Origin: an uncultured Oscillibacter sp.
Lineage (GTDB): Bacteria; Bacillota; Clostridia; Oscillospirales; Oscillospiraceae
Reading direction: 5' to 3'
Length of the DNA: 64,000 bases
Assembly: GCA_910587705.1 (NCBI GenBank)
Contig: CAJUMX010000013.1
Span: 1 to 64,000, forward strand
The stretch's first letter is position 1. Every line of letters starts with the position of its first letter. Made by a program: the position numbers and the translations under genes. The notes under the pieces are model-generated. The model saw nothing but the letters and a program-made list of their open reading frames with translations. It made no database searches and had not been told where the DNA came from. This document shows positions 1 through 7,111 of this stretch, piece after piece.

Positions 1-865
1 CCACCTTCTTGCCCTGGGCCCGGAGCTGCTTGATGGCCTCCCGGGCCGTTCCGGCAGAGGAACCAATAATAATGATCGCCTCCTCGGCGTCGTCCATTTC
101 GTACTTTTCAATCAAGCCATACTGGCGACCCGTCCAGGCGGCGAACTCGTCCGCAACCTTTTTAATAACATCTTTCGCGTCCATCATGGCCTGGGCCTGG
201 GCGCGCTTGGTCTCCATGTAGTAGACCGGGGTAGAGTAGGGGCCCACGGCGATGGGCTCGTCCTTGTTGAGGAGGTAGTGCTGGGGCTTGTACTCGCCCA
301 CGAACTCCCGGACCTTCTCCGTCTCCTCCAGCTCGATGTTCTCGATGGCGTGGGAGGTGATGAAGCCGTCCTGGCAGATCATGATAGGCAGGGACACGGC
401 CTCACCGATCCGCATGGCCTGGAGGTAGTTGTCATAAGCCTCCTGGTTGGTCTCGGCAAACAGCATCAGCCAGCCCGCGTCCCGGACGCTCATGGCGTCG
501 GAGTGGTCGTTGTTGATGTTGATGGGGCCGGACAGGGCGCGGCAGCTAACCGCCAGGGTGATGGGCAGGCGGTCGGAAGCGGCCACGTACAGCATCTCGG
601 CCATGTAAATGAGGCCGCAGGAGGACGTAGCGGAAATGGCCCGGCATCCGGCGGCTTCCGCGCCGATGCAGGTGGACATGGCGCTGTGCTCGGATTCCAC
701 GGCGATGAAATCGGTGTCCACTTCGCCGTTATCCACGTAGGCGGAGAAGTACTGGGGAATTTCGGTGCTGGGCGTGATGGGATACGCGCCCATGACGTCG
801 GGGTTGATTTGCTTCATCGCGTAGGCAACGGCTTCGTTGCCCGACAAACGTTCTCTGATACTCAT
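1..865 (-). CDS. porA: 2-oxoacid:ferredoxin oxidoreductase, alpha subunit (partial)
   Basis: Alpha subunit of a four-subunit pyruvate/2-oxoacid:ferredoxin oxidoreductase, a cytoplasmic enzyme that decarboxylates a 2-oxoacid to acyl-CoA, CO2 and reduced ferredoxin. The N-terminal part reads MSIRERLSGNEAVAYAMKQ and contains the family segment GAYPITPSTEIPQY, then an ESEHSAMS stretch and an ATSSCGL stretch, all typical of PorA domain I. It starts at ATG 865, 17 bases after porD, and runs off the left edge, so the C-terminus and the expected beta subunit (porB) are outside the window. Pyruvate is the commonest substrate of this subunit arrangement, but 2-oxobutyrate or branched 2-oxoacids are possible; the methionine gamma-lyase next door makes 2-oxobutyrate. 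Confidence 0.93.
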   Translation of the reverse strand, partial: MSIRERLSGNEAVAYAMKQINPDVMGAYPITPSTEIPQYFSAYVDNGEVDTDFIAVESEHSAMSTCIGAEAAGCRAISATSSCGLIYMAEMLYVAASDRLPITLAVSCRALSGPININNDHSDAMSVRDAGWLMLFAETNQEAYDNYLQAMRIGEAVSLPIMICQDGFITSHAIENIELEETEKVREFVGEYKPQHYLLNKDEPIAVGPYSTPVYYMETKRAQAQAMMDAKDVIKKVADEFAAWTGRQYGLIEKYEMDDAEEAIIIIGSSAGTAREAIKQLRAQGKKV

Positions 866-882
866 TTTATCCTAGCCCCTCC

Positions 883-1191
883 TTACTTTTCGTCCTTGAC
901 CATGGTGATGGCCCCGAAGGGGCAGACATTGGCGCAGATGCCGCAGCCCTTGCAGAAGAAGTAGTTGAAGTCCTCCCGCTTGCCGTCTTTATTGACGGGG
1001 ATGGACATGTCCGGGCAGACCGGGGCGCAGAGCAGGCACTGCTTGCACTTGTCCATATCCAGCACCGGCTTCATGGTCCGCCAGTCGCCGGTTTCCACCA
1101 CCTGGGAGGTGCCGCCCTCAAAGATGGCGCCGCCGGGGGTGATGTCCTTCCATGTGACCTGAGGGGTCATATCCTTCGCTAAATGGCTCAT
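883..1191 (-). CDS. porD: 2-oxoacid:ferredoxin oxidoreductase, delta (ferredoxin-like) subunit
   Basis: A 102-residue electron-transfer subunit carrying two [4Fe-4S] clusters. Two bacterial-ferredoxin motifs are visible in the C-terminal half, CKQCLLCAPVCP and CKGCGICANVCP, after an N-terminal segment with WRTMKPV that is typical of PorD. It passes electrons from the thiamine diphosphate site of the alpha/beta subunits to soluble ferredoxin. The ATG overlaps the stop of porC by four bases, and porA follows 17 bases later, so the three are one operon. Length and motif spacing are normal for the family. Confidence 0.95.
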   Translation of the reverse strand: MSHLAKDMTPQVTWKDITPGGAIFEGGTSQVVETGDWRTMKPVLDMDKCKQCLLCAPVCPDMSIPVNKDGKREDFNYFFCKGCGICANVCPFGAITMVKDEK

Positions 1192-1766
1192 CCTTCCTTG
1201 ACCTCCTCCATAGAGCGTTTCAGGGCCCGCATGTTGCCCTCGATGACCTGGGGCTTGGTGGCGAACTTGTGCTTAAAAGACGCCTCCATGTCCTGGATGA
1301 ACTCCTCCGCGTTGACCACGCCAGAGACCTTGACGATCGCCGCCAGCATGGGGGTGTTGGGGAAGTTCTTGCCCAGCTCCTCTTCGGAAATTTTGCCCGC
1401 GTCGATGGTGCAGACCCGGCCCTCGTAGCCCTTGAGCAGGGGACGGAGCTCTTCCGGGGATTTGCCGGAGTTGATGACGATAGCCCCTTCTTTCTTGAGG
1501 CCCGCCGTCACGTCCACGGCGGAGATGAGGGTCTCGTCCACCACGACCACGTAATCCGGCTCATAGATGTTGGAGTGGACCGTGCTCCGCTCCGAGCTGA
1601 TGCGGTTGTACGCCGTGATGGGCGCGCCCATGCGCTCCGGGCCGTACTCCGGGAAGCCCTGGACATACTTGCCCGTGTTAAAGGCCGCGTCCGCCAGCAG
1701 CAACGAGGCGGTTTTCGCCCCCTGGCCTCCCCGGCCGTGCCAGCGGATTTCTACGATGTCTTTCAT
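1188..1766 (-). CDS. porC: 2-oxoacid:ferredoxin oxidoreductase, gamma subunit
   Basis: Gamma (catalytic domain III) subunit, 192 residues, recognised by the N-terminal EIRWHGRGGQGAKTA motif and the later PEYGPERMGAPI segment, both family hallmarks. An open frame extends further upstream, but ATG 1766 is preceded by AAAGGAGC at about nine bases and matches the usual start of PorC/PorG, so I chose it. It is the first gene of the operon porC-porD-porA. A good promoter lies 70-98 bases upstream. The subunit name varies (PorC or PorG) between databases. Confidence 0.94.
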   Translation of the reverse strand: MKDIVEIRWHGRGGQGAKTASLLLADAAFNTGKYVQGFPEYGPERMGAPITAYNRISSERSTVHSNIYEPDYVVVVDETLISAVDVTAGLKKEGAIVINSGKSPEELRPLLKGYEGRVCTIDAGKISEEELGKNFPNTPMLAAIVKVSGVVNAEEFIQDMEASFKHKFATKPQVIEGNMRALKRSMEEVKEG

Positions 1767-1835
1767 GCGCTGCTTGCTCCTTTCGTTTCTTAGCTTGGAG
1801 GCGGCGGAGACAGGGCTCCGGGTCCGTCCAAGCTC

Positions 1836-1864
1836 ATTGTACCAGAAAGGCGGCGGGCAGTAAA
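1836..1864 (-). promoter_or_regulatory. Promoter of the por operon
   Basis: On the minus strand TTTACT, a 17-base spacer and TACAAT, with a TGG just before the -10 (extended -10). It lies 70 bases upstream of the porC start. The -35 box is inside the hairpin that ends the methionine gamma-lyase transcript. Confidence 0.7.
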
Positions 1865-1878
1865 GACCTGCCCGCCGC
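1850..1878 (-). terminator. Terminator of the methionine gamma-lyase gene
   Basis: Perfect 11-base-pair stem GCGGCGGGCAG/CTGCCCGCCGC with a seven-base loop, starting about 16 bases after the megL stop; followed on the minus strand by CTTTCT, a weak U tract. The stem overlaps the -35 box of the por promoter. Confidence 0.65.
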
Positions 1879-1893
1879 TGAAATGTAAGGAAA

Positions 1894-3087
1894 TTACACC
1901 AGGGGGTCCAGCACGGCCTTGAAGTCGGCGATAATGTCCTCGGCGTCCTCCAGACCCACGCTGACACGAACCAGGCCCTCGGAGATGCCGGCGGCTTTCA
2001 GCTCCTCGGCGCTGTAGGTGGAGTGGGTCATGGTGGCGGGATGCTCCACCAGGGTTTCGGCGTCGCCCAAGGAGACGGCCACGGTGCACAGCTCCAGCTT
2101 ATTCAGAGCGGCAGCGGTGGCGGCCCTGTCGGCTTTCAGCTCCAGGGCGATCATGCCGCCAGGGAGCTTCATCTGCTTTGCGGCAATCTCGTGACCCTCG
2201 AAGCTCTCCAGGCCGGGATAATAGACCTTGGAGACAGCGGGGTGGGATTCGAAGAAGGCAGCCACCTTCTTGGCGTTGGCACAGTGGCGCTCCATGCGGA
2301 TGTCCAGGGTTTTCATGCCCCGGGCCATCAGGAAGGCGTCGAAGGGACTTAGCACCGCGCCGGTCAGGTCCTTCAGGCCGAACATGCGGCACTTGCCCAC
2401 AAATTCCTTGTCGCCGACGATGACACCCGCGATGACGTCTCCGTGGCCGTTGAGGTATTTCGTGGCACTGTGGACCACGGTATTAGCGCCCAGGGACAAA
2501 GGCAGCTGGAGATAGGGTGTGCAGAAGGTGTTGTCCACGATCACCCGGATGTCAGACTTGAAGTCGTGGGCGGTTTTGGCGATGAGGGCGATGTCCAGAA
2601 TTTTCATGGTGGGGTTGCAGGGGGTCTCGAAGTACACCACCTTGGTTTTATCGGTCAGAGCCTTTTTGAGGTTTTCAATGTTGCTCAGGTCGGTGAGGGT
2701 GACCTTGACGCCAAACTGGCTCATACCGTGCTCCAGCAGGGAGTAGGTGCAGCCGTACAGGGTCTCGTCCGCTACAATTTCGTCGCCGGAGGAGACGGAG
2801 CTCCACAGGGCGGTGGAGATGGCGCCCATGCCGGAGGCGGCTACCAGAGCATCCTCGCCGCCCTCCAGGTCGGCCATTTTCGCCTCTACCAGCGCGGTGG
2901 TGGGGTTACCCAGGCGGCTGTAAATATAACCCTCTTCTTTGCCGGCGAAACGGGCGCCGCCCTGCTCCACAGACTCAAACTCAAAGGTGGAAGTCTGGTA
3001 AATCGGGGCACACAGAGAGCCAGCGGTGTTTGCGACCTTACCGACGTGAATTTGACGGGTGGCAAAGCCCTTGTTCTTACAGTTCAT
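1894..3087 (-). CDS. megL: Methionine gamma-lyase
   Basis: PLP enzyme of the cystathionine gamma-synthase family, 397 residues, full length. Methionine gamma-lyase converts methionine to methanethiol, ammonia and 2-oxobutyrate. Seen in the sequence: PLP lysine in SATKYLNGHGD (about K210), the tyrosine of ETLYGCTY (Y111) and, directly after it, Cys113. A cysteine at this place separates methionine gamma-lyases from cystathionine lyases and synthases, which usually have glycine or another residue. The C-terminal part has SLGDAETLVEHPATMTHS, typical of the family. Its neighbours are a 2-oxoacid oxidoreductase that could consume 2-oxobutyrate and a divergent LysR gene. Cystathionine gamma-lyase or homocysteine desulfhydrase activity cannot be excluded. 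Confidence 0.88.
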   Translation of the reverse strand: MNCKNKGFATRQIHVGKVANTAGSLCAPIYQTSTFEFESVEQGGARFAGKEEGYIYSRLGNPTTALVEAKMADLEGGEDALVAASGMGAISTALWSSVSSGDEIVADETLYGCTYSLLEHGMSQFGVKVTLTDLSNIENLKKALTDKTKVVYFETPCNPTMKILDIALIAKTAHDFKSDIRVIVDNTFCTPYLQLPLSLGANTVVHSATKYLNGHGDVIAGVIVGDKEFVGKCRMFGLKDLTGAVLSPFDAFLMARGMKTLDIRMERHCANAKKVAAFFESHPAVSKVYYPGLESFEGHEIAAKQMKLPGGMIALELKADRAATAAALNKLELCTVAVSLGDAETLVEHPATMTHSTYSAEELKAAGISEGLVRVSVGLEDAEDIIADFKAVLDPLV

Positions 3088-3245
3088 AATAGTTTACCTT
3101 CCTTTCTTTTTGAGCCGCCTGGTGTCGATTTTTGCAGAAAAAAGTTTGGATTCAGTTTTTTTGCTATTGGGTGCATCTTTTTTTCTGGCAACAGGCGGAC
3201 TTGTGAGAGTGTGTGGAGAGATCATTTAACAGCGGAATTAAGGTA

Positions 3246-3292
3246 AAGTTGACTAGGGATCAAAGAGCGGTGCTTTGATTTTTTGTCAACTT
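3246..3292. promoter_or_regulatory. 47-bp symmetric dyad in the megL/LysR intergenic region
   Basis: AAGTTGAC at 3246-3253 is mirrored by GTCAACTT at 3285-3292, and ATCAAAG at 3259-3265 by CTTTGAT at 3273-3279; both pairs share the same centre (3269) and are separated by equal five-base gaps. No U tract follows on either side, so this looks like an operator or a leader hairpin of megL and not a terminator. It sits in a 359-base gene-free stretch (3088-3446) between the divergent megL and LysR genes. A minus-strand TTGACA lies in the right arm. Confidence 0.55.
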
Positions 3293-3366
3293 CTAATAGT
3301 AATCATACCATTTTTTCCGCCGTGGTGTTAGTATGAGTTTTTGAGAATTTGCTAGCGTTTTAAGTG

Positions 3367-3403
3367 ATAGCTATTTGACATTGCCCAGAAAGTGCTTTAT
3401 AAT
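3367..3403 (+). promoter_or_regulatory. Consensus promoter of the LysR gene with adjacent ATAGCTAT palindrome
   Basis: TTGACA at 3375-3380, a 17-base spacer and TATAAT at 3398-3403: a perfect sigma70-type promoter. The palindrome ATAGCTAT (3367-3374) abuts the -35 box. The same octamer lies upstream of the NhaC gene at 6041-6048. Confidence 0.85.
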
Positions 3404-3446
3404 ACCGTTCAGATATCGTTCAAATTTTACAGGAGGAACCGGCGCC

Positions 3447-4412
3447 ATGACCTTTCAGCAGCTGACCTATGTGGTAGAAGTCTCCAAATGCGGCTCCATC
3501 AACAAAGCGGCCAACAAGCTGTTTCTCTCTCAGTCCGGCATTTCCACCGCCATCCGGGAGCTGGAGGAGGAGCTGGGCATCCAGTTCTTCGTCCGCAGCA
3601 ACCGGGGCGTGGAGTTCACGCCGGACGGGCGGGAGTTTTTGGGCTATGCCGCGTCCCTTCTGGAGCAGAAGCAGTGGATTGAAACCCGCTACGGCGAGGC
3701 CCGGAACGCCGCTCCCGCCACCCATCTTTCTGTTTCCTCCCAACGGTATCCCTTTACGGAGGATGCCTTTATTGAGCTGCTCCAGACCCCGGAGGCCAGC
3801 CGTTACCAATTTTCCGTCCGGGAGGTGGACATGGACGCCGTTATTGACGACGTGTATGACCACCGGGCGGAGCTAGGCGTCATCTGCCTGACGGAGCTGA
3901 CGGAAAAGATGATCTTCCGCTTTTTGGATTCCCGAGCGCTGGTGTTCCATGAGGTGGCGGTGGTGGACCCCTGTGTCTACGTCCGCCGGGAGCACCCTCT
4001 GGCGGAAAAGCCCTCGGTAACGGAGGTGGACCTGGCGGGCTACCCCTATGTGTCCTTTGAGCGGGAGCAGGGGGTGGCGGTGGATTTTTCGGAGGAATAC
4101 CGGATGATATCCTTGAAGAAGCCCGCCAAGCAGATTCGGGTGAACAGCCGCAGCGCCATGCTGCGGGTGCTGTCCTACACCGACGGCTTTACCACGGGAA
4201 GCGGCCTGATCACGCGGAGCAGCGGCTATCGGAAGATCATCACCCTGCCCCTGGCGGAGAAAAGCGGCATCCGCATCGGCTGGATCGCCTTGAAAAACGG
4301 CAAGCTCTCCGCCCAGGCGGAGCGGTTTTTGGGACTGCTGGAGAAGCATATCCTGGAGTCCATCCGGTTTACAAACGAGGCCCGGCAGTTCCGGAAGGAG
4401 GAAACTCTGTAA
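3447..4412 (+). CDS. LysR-family transcriptional regulator
   Basis: A 321-residue LysR-type regulator with an N-terminal winged helix-turn-helix (MTFQQLTYVVEV through about residue 60, including INKAANKLFLSQSGIS and LEEELGIQFFVR) and a periplasmic-binding-protein-like effector domain for the rest. The frame is open upstream, but ATG 3447 has AGGAGGAACC just before it and matches the family start. It is transcribed divergently from methionine gamma-lyase, the usual arrangement for a LysR protein and its target. CysL/MetR-like control of sulfur amino acid genes is the natural guess, but the effector is not visible in the sequence. Confidence 0.92.
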   Translation: MTFQQLTYVVEVSKCGSINKAANKLFLSQSGISTAIRELEEELGIQFFVRSNRGVEFTPDGREFLGYAASLLEQKQWIETRYGEARNAAPATHLSVSSQRYPFTEDAFIELLQTPEASRYQFSVREVDMDAVIDDVYDHRAELGVICLTELTEKMIFRFLDSRALVFHEVAVVDPCVYVRREHPLAEKPSVTEVDLAGYPYVSFEREQGVAVDFSEEYRMISLKKPAKQIRVNSRSAMLRVLSYTDGFTTGSGLITRSSGYRKIITLPLAEKSGIRIGWIALKNGKLSAQAERFLGLLEKHILESIRFTNEARQFRKEETL

Positions 4413-4453
4413 AGGGGGGAACCGCCGGGCGGAAGAAAAGTCACGGTATGGAA

Positions 4454-4479
4454 AAGCGCGCCGGAAGCCCGGCGCGCTT
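4454..4479. terminator. Bidirectional terminator between LysR and NhaC genes
   Basis: Eleven-base-pair stem AAGCGCGCCGG/CCGGCGCGCTT with a four-base loop. On the minus strand the stem end runs into TTTTCC, so it should end the NhaC transcript and probably the convergent LysR transcript. Confidence 0.75.
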
Positions 4480-4489
4480 CAACTTGCTC

Positions 4490-5908
4490 TTAGACCGTGT
4501 GCGCCTTCTCGGCCTCCAGCAGGGCTTTTTTGGCGGCCACGCCGGATTCGGCCACGTCATACTCCCAGTTCCAAGGGTCCTTTTTGCAGGTACCGTCGGC
4601 AAAGGGGATGAAGATGGACGCAATGCCCACAATGGCCAGCACCCAGCAGTACCACAGGTTGGGAATGATATCGGTGGGGTTGATGGTCACACCATAGGCG
4701 GTGGTCAGGGCCGCTGCGGACAGCAGCTGCGCGCCGTAGGGGATGATGCCCTGGAACACGCAGGAGAACACGTCCAGCAAGGAGGCGGTGCGGCGGGGGT
4801 CCACCTTGTACTCGTGGCTGATTTCCTTGGCCATGTTTCCGCTGAGGACGATGGCTACCGTGTTGTTGGCGGTGGCGCAGTCTGCCAGGGAGACCAGAGC
4901 GGCAATGCCCACCTGGGCGGATTTGTTGCCCTTCATCATGCCCCGAAGGCTGTTGATAAGCCAGTTGATTCCGCCGTTGTGGGTGACCATTTCACCCATG
5001 CCGCCGCAGAACAGGGTCAGGAAGAAAACCTCGTTCATGCCGGTGAAGCCGCTCCAGATGGCCTGGGCAAAGCCGAAGAGGTCCAGGGAGGCGGTGGCGA
5101 CGCCGATGAGGCCGGCCACGAAGATGCCGATGGTCAGCACCAGGAACACGTTCATGCCGATGAGGGCCAGGAGGAGGACCAGCAGATAGGGAACCACCTT
5201 GATAATGCTGTACTGGAGGTCGCCCATGCTGGTGACGGTCTCAGGACGGCCCACAACCAGCAGGACCACCAGAGTGATGAGGGCGGCGGGCAGGGCGATG
5301 AAGAAGTTTACCCGGAACTTGTCCCGCATCTCGCAGCCCTGGGAGCGGGTGGCGGCAATGGTGGTGTCGGAGATCATGGACAGGTTGTCGCCGAACATGG
5401 CGCCGCCCACGCAGGCGCCTACCATCAGGGGAATGCTGAGGCCGCCCTTGTCCGCCACGCCCACGGCGATGGGGACGATGGCGCCGATGGTGCCCATGGA
5501 GGTGCCGGTGGCGGTGCCCATGAAGGCGGAGATGATGAACACGCCGGCGGCGAGGAACTGCACGGGGATCAGGGAGAGGCCCAGGTTGACCGTGGCGTCC
5601 CGGCCGCCCATGGAGGCGGCCACGCTGGAGAAGGCGCCGGCCAGCAGATAGATCATCAGCATGGTCAGCACGTCGATGTTGGCCGCGCCCCGAGCGAAGA
5701 TGGCGAAGCGCTCATCCAGGGAGCCCTTGGTGATGGCGAAGGCCACCAGCAGGGCGATGAACATGGCGGTGACGGAGGGGAACTGGTAGAATGCCATTTC
5801 GACGCCCTGGGCCTGGAGAATCAGGCCGGCGCCGAGGTAGATCACGACAAAAATCAGAAAGGGGACCAGTGCCAGGGCGCTGCTCTTTTTGTTTAAGTTG
5901 TGTTCCAT
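4490..5908 (-). CDS. NhaC-family Na+/H+ antiporter-like transporter
   Basis: A 472-residue polytopic membrane protein of the NhaC family (Na_H_antiporter, PF03553), with about ten to twelve hydrophobic segments and the family stretches GAFSSVAASMGGRDATV, GTATGTSMGTIGAIVPIAVG and ADCATANNTVAIVLSG. The longer open frame begins with a charged leader; ATG 5908 is preceded by AAGGAG at a good distance and gives MEHNLNKKSSALALVPF, so I chose it. Members of this family exchange Na+ for H+, and some (MetT type) are predicted to import methionine. Here the closeness to methionine gamma-lyase and a motif shared with the LysR promoter make an amino-acid substrate worth considering. The exact substrate is not readable from sequence. 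Confidence 0.85.
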   Translation of the reverse strand: MEHNLNKKSSALALVPFLIFVVIYLGAGLILQAQGVEMAFYQFPSVTAMFIALLVAFAITKGSLDERFAIFARGAANIDVLTMLMIYLLAGAFSSVAASMGGRDATVNLGLSLIPVQFLAAGVFIISAFMGTATGTSMGTIGAIVPIAVGVADKGGLSIPLMVGACVGGAMFGDNLSMISDTTIAATRSQGCEMRDKFRVNFFIALPAALITLVVLLVVGRPETVTSMGDLQYSIIKVVPYLLVLLLALIGMNVFLVLTIGIFVAGLIGVATASLDLFGFAQAIWSGFTGMNEVFFLTLFCGGMGEMVTHNGGINWLINSLRGMMKGNKSAQVGIAALVSLADCATANNTVAIVLSGNMAKEISHEYKVDPRRTASLLDVFSCVFQGIIPYGAQLLSAAALTTAYGVTINPTDIIPNLWYCWVLAIVGIASIFIPFADGTCKKDPWNWEYDVAESGVAAKKALLEAEKAHTV

Positions 5909-6011
5909 TTCATTTCTCCTTTTCTTTACCGCTAGTGGAATACGCCTTCTTTCCTCTGTTTGCATAGTTTGCATAGTTTTCCGCTGAGAGTCTCCTTCTC
6001 TCTTGTACAAA

Positions 6012-6048
6012 ATTATAGCAGGTTTTGACAGGAATCGGTAATAGCTAT
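6012..6048 (-). promoter_or_regulatory. Promoter region of the NhaC transporter with ATAGCTAT palindrome
   Basis: Minus-strand TATAAT at 6017-6012; no good -35 box at 17 bases (TACCGA), but the palindrome ATAGCTAT (6041-6048) sits exactly where an activator would contact the promoter. The same octamer adjoins the -35 box of the LysR gene. Confidence 0.55.
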
Positions 6049-6141
6049 TTTTTAGAATCTATCCACGGTTTTGCTGATAGTGTACAAATTTTATCAAAAT
6101 TCTGAAAAGCAGAAATCGGAAAGCATCTGAAAATTACCCGC

Positions 6142-6170
6142 AAAAAAACAGAGCGCCCTAAAGGACGCTC
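6142..6170 (-). terminator. Terminator of the XRE regulator gene
   Basis: Minus strand GAGCGTCC-TTTA-GGGCGCTC (one G-U pair) followed by TGTTTTTTT: a typical intrinsic terminator, 17 bases after the stop codon at 6187. Confidence 0.85.
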
Positions 6171-6186
6171 CGTCTGGCGTATTTGG

Positions 6187-6624
6187 TTATACCGCCTTCC
6201 AGCGGTCCAGGGTAGGCAGCAGCTCCGTCATGTATGTCCGGTTGGCCTCCGGATCGCCGGGCATGTGGGGGAGGCACTGCTCCACCATCTCTTCCAAGGT
6301 GCAGTCCCGGAGGAACGCCCCGTTATCCCAGCACCACTCGCAGTAGTGCTGGTTAAGCGTTCCGTCCGGGTTCCGGCCCATGTGCTCGGGGGTGAGAGGC
6401 ATGCCGCAGCTCTGGCACCGGAGGTCCGTGGGATAGCCGAGAAGATCGTTGATGGTGACGTTGAAGAGCTTGGAGATGGCTTGCAGAGTCTCGATTTCCG
6501 GTACCGTGTCGCCCTGCTCCCAGCGAGAGACCGCCTGCCGGGTGACAAAGAGCTTTTCTGCAATCTCGTTTTGAGAAAGGCCCGCCTTTTTCCGCAGGGA
6601 CGTGAAGTGATCTTTAAAGTTCAT
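6187..6624 (-). CDS. XRE-family regulator with C-terminal zinc ribbon
   Basis: 145 residues. Residues 1-65 form a Cro/CI helix-turn-helix (LRKKAGLSQNEIAEKLFVTRQAVSRWEQGDTVPEIETL). Residues 69-145 form a small zinc-ribbon domain with CQSCGMPL and CEWCWDNG cysteine pairs, as in the putative zinc ribbon family PF12674. In this family the pair of domains is found in regulators of unknown signal. ATG 6624 has AAGGAGG upstream. An inverted repeat GTGATA-N6-TATCAC lies right before the ribosome binding site and could be its own operator. Not in an obvious operon. Confidence 0.87.
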   Translation of the reverse strand: MNFKDHFTSLRKKAGLSQNEIAEKLFVTRQAVSRWEQGDTVPEIETLQAISKLFNVTINDLLGYPTDLRCQSCGMPLTPEHMGRNPDGTLNQHYCEWCWDNGAFLRDCTLEEMVEQCLPHMPGDPEANRTYMTELLPTLDRWKAV

Positions 6625-6639
6625 GGGTGCGCCTCCTTT

Positions 6640-6657
6640 GTGATATCAGCTTATCAC
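6640..6657. promoter_or_regulatory. Possible operator of the XRE regulator
   Basis: GTGATA-TCAGCT-TATCAC, six-base arms with a six-base spacer, 16 bases upstream of the XRE start codon. Typical in size for a Cro/CI-type dimer site. Confidence 0.45.
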
Positions 6658-6693
6658 GGAGAGGCAGACCCGTCAAGCAACCGGCGGTTGCTC

Positions 6694-7104
6694 CTACCGG
6701 AGGAAGCGGATGCTGCCGGTGAAATAGGCCATATTCGCCCGCATGTAGATCTGTACTCCAGGCGGAAGTTCCACTGTGAAGGATGTCGGGTCCCCATTTC
6801 GCCAAGACTGGAGAACCCGACCATCCTTGCTATAGAATTCCAGAACCATCGAACCCTTGGTATGAATCACTTCCATGGTGAGCGTGCCGCCTTTTTTAGA
6901 TCCGAAACTGAATCGGTGGCGAGCGGACGTGCGGGTATCCAGAACTCCGTTCCAGTTGTCATAGAACAGCTTTTTGTAGGAATGGTAGCCTGCCGGCAGC
7001 GGCCGGATGCCCGCTTTTTTCGCAACCCAGAGGCAAAGCCACATACCAAGCAGAGCCATCCCCAGGATAAACGCGGCGAACAGTAAAAATTCAGTCACAG
7101 GCAT
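6694..7104 (-). CDS. Small membrane-anchored protein of unknown function
   Basis: 136 residues beginning MPVTEFLLFAAF. One hydrophobic helix (about residues 5-28) is followed by a soluble part with several predicted beta strands, ending in ELPPGVQIYMRANMAYFTGSIRFLR. I do not recognise a family. The start at ATG 7104 has GTGAGGG overlapping the stop of the debranching enzyme gene; a TTG at 7131 is possible but lies inside that gene. It is seven bases downstream of the debranching gene and probably cotranscribed, but nothing links the two functions. Confidence 0.6.
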   Translation of the reverse strand: MPVTEFLLFAAFILGMALLGMWLCLWVAKKAGIRPLPAGYHSYKKLFYDNWNGVLDTRTSARHRFSFGSKKGGTLTMEVIHTKGSMVLEFYSKDGRVLQSWRNGDPTSFTVELPPGVQIYMRANMAYFTGSIRFLR

Positions 7105-7111
7105 GACACCC

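Noticed and set aside
278..964. 228-codon plus-strand frame at the left edge
   Set aside because: Antisense to porA; no start signals or family resemblance.
4448..5896. 482-codon open frame on the plus strand, antisense to the NhaC transporter
   Set aside because: Glycine/histidine/glutamine-rich low-complexity translation typical of antisense frames in GC-rich genes; no ribosome binding site or family motif, and the opposite strand has a clear transporter.
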